In this document: positions 1 through 12,757 of the stretch, in pieces
Layout of the letters: each line of letters begins with the position of its first letter
Position numbering within the stretch: the stretch's first letter is position 1
DNA from: Hymenopus coronatus
Lineage: Eukaryota > Arthropoda > Insecta > Mantodea > Hymenopodidae
Direction: 5' to 3'
DNA: 64,000 nucleotides
Assembly (NCBI GenBank): GCA_030762935.1
Contig: CM060883.1
Span: 97,848,001-97,912,000, forward strand
Made by a program: the position numbers and the translations under genes
The notes under the pieces: model-generated
The model's database searches: none
What the model was told of the DNA's origin: nothing
Seen by the model: only the letters and a program-made list of their open reading frames with translations

Positions 1-3000
1 TGGATAATGTGACAGCCCTTGGAATTCCTCAGTAAGACACTTGACATATTTAACTGGATTATGTGACAGCCCATGGAATTCCTTAGTTAGACACTTACAT
101 ATTTAACTGGATAATGATTCAGTCCTTGGAATTTCTTAGTTAGACACTTGACATATTTAACTATATAATGTGACTGCCCTTGGAATTCCTTAGTTAGACA
201 CTTGACATATTTAACTGGATAATGTGACAGCCCTTGAAATTTGTTAGCTAGACACTTGACATATTTAACTGGATGATGTGGCAGCCCTTGAAATTCCTTA
301 GTTAGACACTTGACATATTAAACTGGATAATGTGAAAGCCTTTGGAATTCCTTAATTAGGCACTTGACATATTTGACTGGATAATGTGACAGCCCTTGGA
401 ATTCCTTAGTTAGACACTTGACATATTTAACTGGATAATGTGACTGCCCTTGTTATTCCTTAGTAAGACACTTGACATATTTAAGTGGATAATGTGACAG
501 CCCTTGGAATTCGTTAGCTAGACACTTGACATATGAAACTGGATAATGTGGCAGCCCTTGAAATTCCTTAGGTAGACACTTGACATATTTACCTGGATAA
601 TGTGACAGCCCTTTGAATTCTTTAGTCAGACACTTGACATATTTAACTGGATAATGTGACATATTTAACTGAATAATGTGACAGCCCTTGGAATTCCTTA
701 GTTACACACTTGACATATTTAAGTAGATAATGTGACAGCCCTTGGAAATCCTTAGTTAGATACTTGACATGTTTAACTAGATAATGTGACAGCCCTTGGA
801 ATTCCTTACATAGACACTTGCCATATTTAACTGGATAATGATTCAGTCCTTGGAATTCCTTAGGTAGACACTTGCCATATTTAACTAGACAATGTGACAA
901 CCCTTGGAATTCCTTAGTTAGACACTTGACATATTTAATTGGACATTGTGACAGAACTTGGAATTCCTTAGTTAGACACTTGACATATTTAACTGGATAA
1001 TGTGACAGCCCTTGGAATTCCTTAGTTAGACACTTGACATTTTTAACTGGATAATGTGACAGCCCTAGGAATTCCTTACTTAGACACTTGACATATTTAA
1101 CTAGATAATGTGATGCCCTTAGACTTCCTTAGTAAGACACTTGACATATTTAACTGGATAATGTGATAGCCCTTGGAATTCCTTAATAAGACACTTGACA
1201 TATTTACCTGGATAATGTGACAGCTCTTGGAATTCCATAGTTAGACACTTGACATATTTAACTAGATAATGTGACTGCCCTTGAAGTTCCTTAGTTAGAC
1301 ACTTGACATATTTAACTGGACAATGTGACATCCCTTGGAATTCCTTAGATAGACACTTGACATATTTACCTGGATAATGTGGCAACCCTTGTAATTCCTT
1401 AGTTAGACACTTGACTTATTTAACTAGATAATGTGACAGCCCTTGGAATTCCTGAGTTTGACACTTGACATATTTAACTAGACAATGTGACAGCCCTTGG
1501 AATTCCTTAGTTAGACACTTGACATATTTACCTGGATAATGTGACAGCCCTTGGAATTCTTTAGTAAGACACTTGACATATTTAAATGGATAATGTGACA
1601 GCCCTTGGAATTCATTAGCTAGACACCTGACATATTTAACTGGACAATGTGACAGCCCTTGGAATTCCTTAGTAAGACACTTGACATATGTAACTGGACT
1701 ATGTGACAGCTCATGGAATTCCTTAGTTAGAGACTTACGTATTTAACTGGATAATGATACAGTCCTTGGAATTTCTTAGTTAGACACTTGACATATTTAA
1801 CTAGATAATGTGACAGCCCTTGGAATTCCTTAGCTAGACATTTGAAATATTTAACTATATAATGTGACTGCCCTTCGAATTCCTTAGTTAGTCACTTGAC
1901 ATATTTATCTAGATAATGTGACAGCCCTTGGAATTGCTTAGTTAGACACTTGACATATTTAACTGGATAATGTGACAGCCCTTGGAATTCGTTAGCTAGA
2001 CACTTGACATATTTAACTGGATAATGTGGCAGCCCTTGGAATTCCTTAATTGGACACTTGACATATTTAACTGGATGATGTGACTGCCCTTGGAATTCCT
2101 TAGTAAGACACTTGACATATTTAACTGGATTATGTGACAGCCCATGGAATTCCTTAGTTATACACTTACATATTTAACTGGATAATGATACAGTCCATGG
2201 AATTCCTTAGTTAGACACTTGACATATTTAACTATATAATGTGACGACCCTTGGAATTCGTTATTTAGACACTTGACATATTTAACTAGATAATGTGACA
2301 GCCCTTGGAATTCCTTAGTTAGACACTTGACACATTTAGCTGGACAATGTGACAGCCCTTGGAATTCCTTAGTTAGACTCTTGACATTAGTAACTGGATA
2401 ATGTGACAGCCCTTGGAATTCATTTTTAACTGGATACTGTGGCAGCCGTTAGAATTCCTTAGTTGGACACTTGATATATTTAACTGGACTAGTTGACAAC
2501 CCTTGGAATTCATTGGTTTGACACTTGACATTTTTAAATGGATAATTTGACAGCCCTTGGAATTCCTTAGTTAGACACTTGACATATTTAACTGGATAAT
2601 GTGACAGCCCTTGGAATTCCGTAGTAAGACACTTGACATATTTAACTGGATTATGTGACAGCCCATGGAATTCCTTAGTTAGACACTTACATATTTAACT
2701 GGAATATGATACAGTTCTTTGAATTTCTTAGTTAGACACTTGACATTTTTAACTAGATAATGTGACATCCCTTGGAATTCCTTAGTTAGACACTTGACAT
2801 ATTTAACTGGATAATGTGACAGCCCTTGGAATTCCTTAGTTAGACACTTGGCATATTTAACTGGATAATGTGACAGCCCTTGGAATTCCTAAGTAAGACA
2901 CTTGACATATTTAACTGGATAATGTGACAGCCCTTGGAATTCCTTAGTTAGACACATGACAAATTTAACTGGATAATGTGACAGCACTTGGAATTCCTTA

Positions 3001-4308
3001 GTTAGATACTTGACATATTTAACTGGACAATGTGACAGCCCTTGGAATTTCTTAGTTAGACACTTGTCATATTTAACTAGATAATGTGAAAGCCCTTAGA
3101 ATTCATTAGTAAGACACTTGACATATTTAACAAGATAATGTGACAGCCTTTGGAATTCCATAGTTAGACACTTGACATATTTAACTGGATAATGTGACAG
3201 CCTTTGGAATTCCATAGTTAGACACTTCACATATTTAACTGGATAATGTGACAGCCCTTGGAAGTCCTTAGTTAGACACTTGACATATTTAACTGGACAA
3301 TGTGACAGCCTTTGGAATTCCATAGTTAGACACTTGACATATTTAACTGGATAATGTGACAGCCTTTGGAATTCCATAGTTAGACACTTCACATATTTAA
3401 CTGGATAATGTGACAGCCCTTGGAAGTCCTTAGTTAGACACTTGACATATTTAACTGGATAATGTGACAGCCCTTGGAATTCCTTAGTTAGACACTTGAC
3501 ATATTTACCTGGATAATGTGACAGCCCTTGGAATTCTTTAGTAAGACGCTTGACATATTTAACTGGATAATGTGACATATTTAACTGGATAATGTGACAG
3601 CCCTTGGAATTCCTCAGTAAGACACTTGACATATTTAACTGGATTATGTGACAGCCCATGGAATTCCTTAGTTAGACACTTACATATTTAACTGGATAAT
3701 GATTCAGTCCTTGGAATTTCTTAGTTAGACACTTGACATATTTAACTAGATAATGTGACAACCCTTGGAATTCCTTAGTTAGACACTTGACATATTTAAC
3801 TATATAATGTGACTGCCCTTGGAATTCCTTAGTTAGACACTTGACATATTTAACTGGATAATGTGACAGCCCTTGGAATTCGTTAGCTAGACACATGACA
3901 TATTTAACTGGATAATGTGGCAGCCTTTGGAATTCCTTAATTAGGCACTTGACATGTTTGACTGGATAAGGTGACAGCCCTTGGAATACCTTATTTAGAC
4001 ACTTGACATATTTAACTGGATAATGTGACTGCCCTTGGTATTCCTTAGTAAGACACTTGACATATGAAACTGGATAATGTGGCAGCCCTTGAAATTCCTT
4101 ATGTAGACACTTGACATATTTACCTGGATAATGTGACAGCCCTTGGAAGTCCTTAGTTAGACACTTGACATATTTAACTGGATAATGTGACAGCCCTTGG
4201 AATTCCTTAGTTAGACACTTGACATATTTACCTGGATAATGTGACAGCCCTTGGAATTCTTTATTAAGACGCTTGACATATTTAACTGGATAATGTGACA
4301 TATTTAAC
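1..4308. repeat. Higher-order repeat (4,308 bp), copy 1
   Basis: The sequence from position 1 recurs at exactly +4308 (position 4309) and +8616 (8617), with the same pattern of variant monomers. The unit is about 80 monomers and includes a 22-bp short monomer, a roughly 36-bp short monomer and a duplicated three-monomer block near 3150-3480. The start at base 1 is arbitrary, since the true register of the HOR is unknown. Copy 1 differs from copy 2 at only a few bases that I noticed, for example near 580, 1096, 1382 and 3173. That implies very recent amplification or homogenisation. Confidence 0.93.
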
Positions 4309-7300
4309 TGGATAATGTGACAGCCCTTGGAATTCCTCAGTAAGACACTTGACATATTTAACTGGATTATGTGACAGCCCATGGAATTCCTTAGTTAGAC
4401 ACTTACATATTTAACTGGATAATGATTCAGTCCTTGGAATTTCTTAGTTAGACACTTGACATATTTAACTATATAATGTGACTGCCCTTGGAATTCCTTA
4501 GTTAGACACTTGACATATTTAACTGGATAATGTGACAGCCCTTGAAATTTGTTAGCTAGACACTTGACATATTTAACTGGATGATGTGGCAGCCCTTGAA
4601 ATTCCTTAGTTAGACACTTGACATATTAAACTGGATAATGTGAAAGCCTTTGGAATTCCTTAATTAGGCACTTGACATATTTGACTGGATAATGTGACAG
4701 CCCTTGGAATTCCTTAGTTAGACACTTGACATATTTAACTGGATAATGTGACTGCCCTTGTTATTCCTTAGTAAGACACTTGACATATTTAAGTGGATAA
4801 TGTGACAGCCCTTGGAATTCGTTAGCTAGACACTTGACATATGAAACTGGATAATGTGGCAGCCCTTGAAATTCCTTAGGTAGACACTTGACATATTTAT
4901 CTGGATAATGTGACAGCCCTTTGAATTCTTTAGTCAGACACTTGACATATTTAACTGGATAATGTGACATATTTAACTGAATAATGTGACAGCCCTTGGA
5001 ATTCCTTAGTTACACACTTGACATATTTAAGTAGATAATGTGACAGCCCTTGGAAATCCTTAGTTAGATACTTGACATGTTTAACTAGATAATGTGACAG
5101 CCCTTGGAATTCCTTACATAGACACTTGCCATATTTAACTGGATAATGATTCAGTCCTTGGAATTCCTTAGGTAGACACTTGCCATATTTAACTAGACAA
5201 TGTGACAACCCTTGGAATTCCTTAGTTAGACACTTGACATATTTAATTGGACATTGTGACAGAACTTGGAATTCCTTAGTTAGACACTTGACATATTTAA
5301 CTGGATAATGTGACAGCCCTTGGAATTCCTTAGTTAGACACTTGACATTTTTAACTGGATAATGTGACAGCCCTAGGAATTCCTTACTTAGACACTTGAC
5401 ATACTTAACTAGATAATGTGATGCCCTTAGACTTCCTTAGTAAGACACTTGACATATTTAACTGGATAATGTGATAGCCCTTGGAATTCCTTAATAAGAC
5501 ACTTGACATATTTACCTGGATAATGTGACAGCTCTTGGAATTCCATAGTTAGACACTTGACATATTTAACTAGATAATGTGACTGCCCTTGAAGTTCCTT
5601 AGTTAGACACTTGACATATTTAACTGGACAATGTGACATCCCTTGGAATTCCTTAGATAGACACTTGACATATTTACCTGGATAATGTGACAACCCTTGT
5701 AATTCCTTAGTTAGACACTTGACTTATTTAACTAGATAATGTGACAGCCCTTGGAATTCCTGAGTTTGACACTTGACATATTTAACTAGACAATGTGACA
5801 GCCCTTGGAATTCCTTAGTTAGACACTTGACATATTTACCTGGATAATGTGACAGCCCTTGGAATTCTTTAGTAAGACACTTGACATATTTAAATGGATA
5901 ATGTGACAGCCCTTGGAATTCATTAGCTAGACACCTGACATATTTAACTGGACAATGTGACAGCCCTTGGAATTCCTTAGTAAGACACTTGACATATGTA
6001 ACTGGACTATGTGACAGCTCATGGAATTCCTTAGTTAGAGACTTACGTATTTAACTGGATAATGATACAGTCCTTGGAATTTCTTAGTTAGACACTTGAC
6101 ATATTTAACTAGATAATGTGACAGCCCTTGGAATTCCTTAGCTAGACATTTGAAATATTTAACTATATAATGTGACTGCCCTTCGAATTCCTTAGTTAGT
6201 CACTTGACATATTTATCTAGATAATGTGACAGCCCTTGGAATTGCTTAGTTAGACACTTGACATATTTAACTGGATAATGTGACAGCCCTTGGAATTCGT
6301 TAGCTAGACACTTGACATATTTAACTGGATAATGTGGCAGCCCTTGGAATTCCTTAATTGGACACTTGACATATTTAACTGGATGATGTGACTGCCCTTG
6401 GAATTCCTTAGTAAGACACTTGACATATTTAACTGGATTATGTGACAGCCCATGGAATTCCTTAGTTATACACTTACATATTTAACTGGATAATGATACA
6501 GTCCATGGAATTCCTTAGTTAGACACTTGACATATTTAACTATATAATGTGACGACCCTTGGAATTCGTTATTTAGACACTTGACATATTTAACTAGATA
6601 ATGTGACAGCCCTTGGAATTCCTTAGTTAGACACTTGACACATTTAGCTGGACAATGTGACAGCCCTTGGAATTCCTTAGTTAGACTCTTGACATTAGTA
6701 ACTGGATAATGTGACAGCCCTTGGAATTCATTTTTAACTGGATACTGTGGCAGCCGTTAGAATTCCTTAGTTGGACACTTGATATATTTAACTGGACTAG
6801 TTGACAACCCTTGGAATTCATTGGTTTGACACTTGACATTTTTAAATGGATAATTTGACAGCCCTTGGAATTCCTTAGTTAGACACTTGACATATTTAAC
6901 TGGATAATGTGACAGCCCTTGGAATTCCGTAGTAAGACACTTGACATATTTAACTGGATTATGTGACAGCCCATGGAATTCCTTAGTTAGACACTTACAT
7001 ATTTAACTGGAATATGATACAGTTCTTTGAATTTCTTAGTTAGACACTTGACATTTTTAACTAGATAATGTGACATCCCTTGGAATTCCTTAGTTAGACA
7101 CTTGACATATTTAACTGGATAATGTGACAGCCCTTGGAATTCCTTAGTTAGACACTTGGCATATTTAACTGGATAATGTGACAGCCCTTGGAATTCCTAA
7201 GTAAGACACTTGACATATTTAACTGGATAATGTGACAGCCCTTGGAATTCCTTAGTTAGACACATGACAAATTTAACTGGATAATGTGACAGCACTTGGA

Positions 7301-8616
7301 ATTCCTTAGTTAGATACTTGACATATTTAACTGGACAATGTGACAGCCCTTGGAATTTCTTAGTTAGACACTTGTCATATTTAACTAGATAATGTGAAAG
7401 CCCTTAGAATTCATTAGTAAGACACTTGACATATTTAACAAGATAATGTGACAGCCTTTGGAATTCCATAGTTAGACACTTGATATATTTAACTGGATAA
7501 TGTGACAGCCTTTGGAATTCCATAGTTAGACACTTCACATATTTAACTGGATAATGTGACAGCCCTTGGAAGTCCTTAGTTAGACACTTGACATATTTAA
7601 CTGGACAATGTGACAGCCTTTGGAATTCCATAGTTAGACACTTGACATATTTAACTGGATAATGTGACAGCCTTTGGAATTCCATAGTTAGACACTTCAC
7701 ATATTTAACTGGATAATGTGACAGCCCTTGGAAGTCCTTAGTTAGACACTTGACATATTTAACTGGATAATGTGACAGCCCTTGGAATTCCTTAGTTAGA
7801 CACTTGACATATTTACCTGGATAATGTGACAGCCCTTGGAATTCTTTAGTAAGACGCTTGACATATTTAACTGGATAATGTGACATATTTAACTGGATAA
7901 TGTGACAGCCCTTGGAATTCCTCAGTAAGACACTTGACATATTTAACTGGATTATGTGACAGCCCATGGAATTCCTTAGTTAGACACTTACATATTTAAC
8001 TGGATAATGATTCAGTCCTTGGAATTTCTTAGTTAGACACTTGACATATTTAACTAGATAATGTGACAACCCTTGGAATTCCTTAGTTAGACACTTGACA
8101 TATTTAACTATATAATGTGACTGCCCTTGGAATTCCTTAGTTAGACACTTGACATATTTAACTGGATAATGTGACAGCCCTTGGAATTCGTTAGCTAGAC
8201 ACATGACATATTTAACTGGATAATGTGGCAGCCTTTGGAATTCCTTAATTAGGCACTTGACATGTTTGACTGGATAAGGTGACAGCCCTTGGAATACCTT
8301 ATTTAGACACTTGACATATTTAACTGGATAATGTGACTGCCCTTGGTATTCCTTAGTAAGACACTTGACATATGAAACTGGATAATGTGGCAGCCCTTGA
8401 AATTCCTTATGTAGACACTTGACATATTTACCTGGATAATGTGACAGCCCTTGGAAGTCCTTAGTTAGACACTTGACATATTTAACTGGATAATGTGACA
8501 GCCCTTGGAATTCCTTAGTTAGACACTTGACATATTTACCTGGATAATGTGACAGCCCTTGGAATTCTTTATTAAGACGCTTGACATATTTAACTGGATA
8601 ATGTGACATATTTAAC
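4309..8616. repeat. Higher-order repeat (4,308 bp), copy 2
   Basis: This is the second copy of the 4,308-bp unit, with every diagnostic variant at +4308 from copy 1 and no length change. Private single-base changes include TTTATCTGG near 4888 (TTTACCTGG in copy 1) and TGATATATTT near 7483. It contains no gene. All open frames here are shifted repeats of those in copy 1. Confidence 0.93.
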
Positions 8617-11600
8617 TGGATAATGTGACAGCCCTTGGAATTCCTCAGTAAGACACTTGACATATTTAACTGGATTATGTGACAGCCCATGGAATTCCTT
8701 AGTTAGACACTTACATATTTAACTGGATAATGATTCAGTCCTTGGAATTTCTTAGTTAGACACTTGACATATTTAACTATATAATGTGACTGCCCTTGGA
8801 ATTCCTTAGTTAGACACTTGACATATTTAACTGGATAATGTGACAGCCCTTGAAATTTGTTAGCTAGACACTTGACATATTTAACTGGATGATGTGGCAG
8901 CCCTTGAAATTCCTTAGTTAGACACTTGACATATTAAACTGGATAATGTGAAAGCCTTTGGAATTCCTTAATTAGGCACTTGACATATTTGACTGGATAA
9001 TGTGACAGCCCTTGGAATTCCTTAGTTAGACACTTGACATATTTAACTGGATAATGTGACTGCCCTTGTTATTCCTTAGTAAGACACTTGACATATTTAA
9101 GTGGATAATGTGACAGCCCTTGGAATTCGTTAGCTAGACACTTGACATATGAAACTGGATAATGTGGCAGCCCTTGAAATTCCTTAGGTAGACACTTGAC
9201 ATATTTATCTGGATAATGTGACAGCCCTTTGAATTCTTTAGTCAGACACTTGACATATTTAACTGGATAATGTGACATATTTAACTGAATAATGTGACAG
9301 CCCTTGGAATTCCTTAGTTACACACTTGACATATTTAAGTAGATAATGTGACAGCCCTTGGAAATCCTTAGTTAGATACTTGACATGTTTAACTAGATAA
9401 TGTGACAGCCCTTGGAATTCCTTACATAGACACTTGCCATATTTAACTGGATAATGATTCAGTCCTTGGAATTCCTTAGGTAGGCACTTGCCATATTTAA
9501 CTAGACAATGTGACAACCCTTGGAATTCCTTAGTTAGACACTTGACATATTTAATTGGACATTGTGACAGAACTTGGAATTCCTTAGTTAGACACTTGAA
9601 ATATTTAACTGGATAATGTGACAGCCCTTGGAATTCCTTAGTTAGACACTTGACATTTTTAACTGGATAATGTGACAGCCCTAGGAATTCCTTACTTAGA
9701 CACTTGACATATTTAACTAGATAATGTGATGCCCTTAGACTTCCTTAGTAAGACACTTGACATATTTAACTGGATAATGTGATAGCCCTTGGAATTCCTT
9801 AATAAGACACTTGACATATTTACCTGGATAATGTGACAGCTCTTGGAATTCCATAGTTAGACACTTGACATATTTAACTAGATAATGTGACTGCCCTTGA
9901 AGTTCCTTAGTTAGACACTTGACATATTTAACTGGACAATGTGACATCCCTTGGAATTCCTTAGATAGACACTTGACATATTTACCTGGATAATGTGACA
10001 ACCCTTGTAATTCCTTAGTTAGACACTTGACTTATTTAACTAGATAATGTGACAGCCCTTGGAATTCCTGAGTTTGACACTTGACATATTTAACTAGACA
10101 ATGTGACAGCCCTTGGAATTCCTTAGTTAGACACTTGACATATTTACCTGGATAATGTGACACCCCTTGGAATTCTTTAGTAAGACACTTGACATATTTA
10201 AATGGATAATGTGACAGCCCTTGGAATTCATTAGCTAGACACCTGACATATTTAACTGGACAATGTGACAGCCCTTGGAATTCCTTAGTAAGACACTTGA
10301 CATATGTAACTGGACTATGTGACAGCTCATGGAATTCCTTAGTTAGAGACTTACGTATTTAACTGGATAATGATACAGTCCTTGGAATTTCTTAGTTAGA
10401 CACTTGACATATTTAACTAGATAATGTGACAGCCCTTGGAATTCCTTAGCTAGACATTTGAAATATTTAACTATATAATGTGACTGCCCTTCGAATTCCT
10501 TAGTTAGTCACTTGACATATTTATCTAGATAATGTGACAGCCCTTGGAATTGCTTAGTTAGACACTTGACATATTTAACTGGATAATGTGACAGCCCTTG
10601 GAATTCGTTAGCTAGACACTTGACATATTTAACTGGATAATGTGGCAGCCCTTGGAATTCCTTAATTGGACACTTGACATATTTAACTGGATGATGTGAC
10701 TGCCCTTGGAATTCCTTAGTAAGACACTTGACATATTTAACTGGATTATGTGACAGCCCATGGAATTCCTTAGTTATACACTTACATATTTAACTGGATA
10801 ATGATACAGTCCATGGAATTCCTTAGTTAGACACTTGACATATTTAACTATATAATGTGACGACCCTTGGAATTCGTTATTTAGACACTTGACATATTTA
10901 ACTAGATAATGTGACAGCCCTTGGAATTCCTTAGTTAGACACTTGACACATTTAGCTGGACAATGTGACAGCCCTTGGAATTCCTTAGTTAGACTCTTGA
11001 CATTAGTAACTGGATAATGTGACAGCCCTTGGAATTCATTTTTAACTGGATACTGTGGCAGCCGTTAGAATTCCTTAGTTGGACACTTGATATATTTAAC
11101 TGGACTAGTTGACAACCCTTGGAATTCATTGGTTTGACACTTGACATTTTTAAATGGATAATTTGACAGCCCTTGGAATTCCTTAGTTAGACACTTGACA
11201 TATTTAACTGGATAATGTGACAGCCCTTGGAATTCCGTAGTAAGACACTTGACATATTTAACTGGATTATGTGACAGCCCATGGAATTCCTTAGTTAGAC
11301 ACTTACATATTTAACTGGAATATGATACTGTTCTTTGAATTTCTTAGTTAGACACTTGACATTTTTAACTAGATAATGTGACATCCCTTGGAATTCCTTA
11401 GTTAGACACTTGACATATTTAACTGGATAATGTGACAGCCCTTGGAATTCCTTAGTTAGACACTTGGCATATTTAACTGGATAATGTGACAGCCCTTGGA
11501 ATTCCTAAGTAAGACACTTGACATATTTAACTGGATAATGTGACAGCCCTTGGAATTCCTTAGTTAGACACATGACAAATTTAACTGGATAATGTGACAG

Positions 11601-12757
11601 CACTTGGAATTCCTTAGTTAGATACTTGACATATTTAACTGGACAATGTGACAGCCCTTGGAATTTCTTAGTTAGACACTTGTCATATTTAACTAGATAA
11701 TGTGAAAGCCCTTAGAATTCATTAGTAAGACACTTGACATATTTAACAAGATAATGTGACAGCCTTTGGAATTCCATAGTTAGACACTTGACATATTTAA
11801 CTGGATAATGTGACAGCCTTTGGAATTCCATAGTTAGACACTTCACATATTTTACTGGATAATGTGACAGCCCTTGGAAGTCCTTAGTTAGACACTTGAC
11901 ATATTTAACTGGACAATGTGACAGCCTTTGGAATTCCATAGTTAGACACTTGACATATTTAACTGGATAATGTGACAGCCTTTGGAATTCCATAGTTAGA
12001 CACTTCACATATTTAACTGGATAATGTGACTGCCCTTGGAAGTCCTTAGTTAGACACTTGACATATTTAACTGGATAATGTGACAGCCCTTGGAATTCCT
12101 TAGTTAGACACTTGACATATTTACCTGGATAATGTGACAGCCCTTGGAATTCTTTAGTAAGACGCTTGACATATTTAACTGGATAATGTGACATATTTAA
12201 CTGGATAATGTGACAGCCCTTGGAATTCCTCAGTAAGACACTTGACATATTTAACTGGATTATGTGACAGCCCATGGAATTCCTTAGTTAGACACTTACA
12301 TATTTAACTGGATAATGATTCAGTCCTTGGAATTTCTTAGTTAGACACTTGACATATTTAACTAGATAATGTGACAACCCTTGGAATTCCTTAGTTAGAC
12401 ACTTGACATATTTAACTATATAATGTGACTGCCCTTGGAATTCCTTAGTTAGACACTTGACATATTTAACTGGATAATGTGACAGCCCTTGGAATTCGTT
12501 AGCTAGACACATGACATATTTAACTGGATAATGTGGCAGCCTTTGGAATTCCTTAATTAGGCACTTGACATGTTTGACTGGATAAGGTGACAGCCCTTGG
12601 AATACCTTATTTAGACACTTGACATATTTAACTGGATAATGTGACTGCCCTTGGTATTCCTTAGTAAGACACTTGACATATGAAACTGGATAATGTGGCA
12701 GCCCTTGAAATTCCTTATGTAGACACTTGACATATTTACCTGGATAATGTGACAGCC
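8617..12757. repeat. Higher-order repeat (4,308 bp), copy 3, incomplete
   Basis: This copy is collinear with copies 1 and 2 at +8616 and +4308 until about 12757. There the expected GGAAGTCC monomer is replaced by GGAATTCTTTAGTCAGAC and the array switches to a different monomer order. About 4,141 of 4,308 bases are present. Private changes include TAGGCACTTG near 9483, CTTGAAATAT near 9598, GACACCCC near 10161 and TATTTTACTGG near 11849. The break at 12757 is where HOR homogenisation ends, or where an unequal exchange joined this block to the next. Confidence 0.88.
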
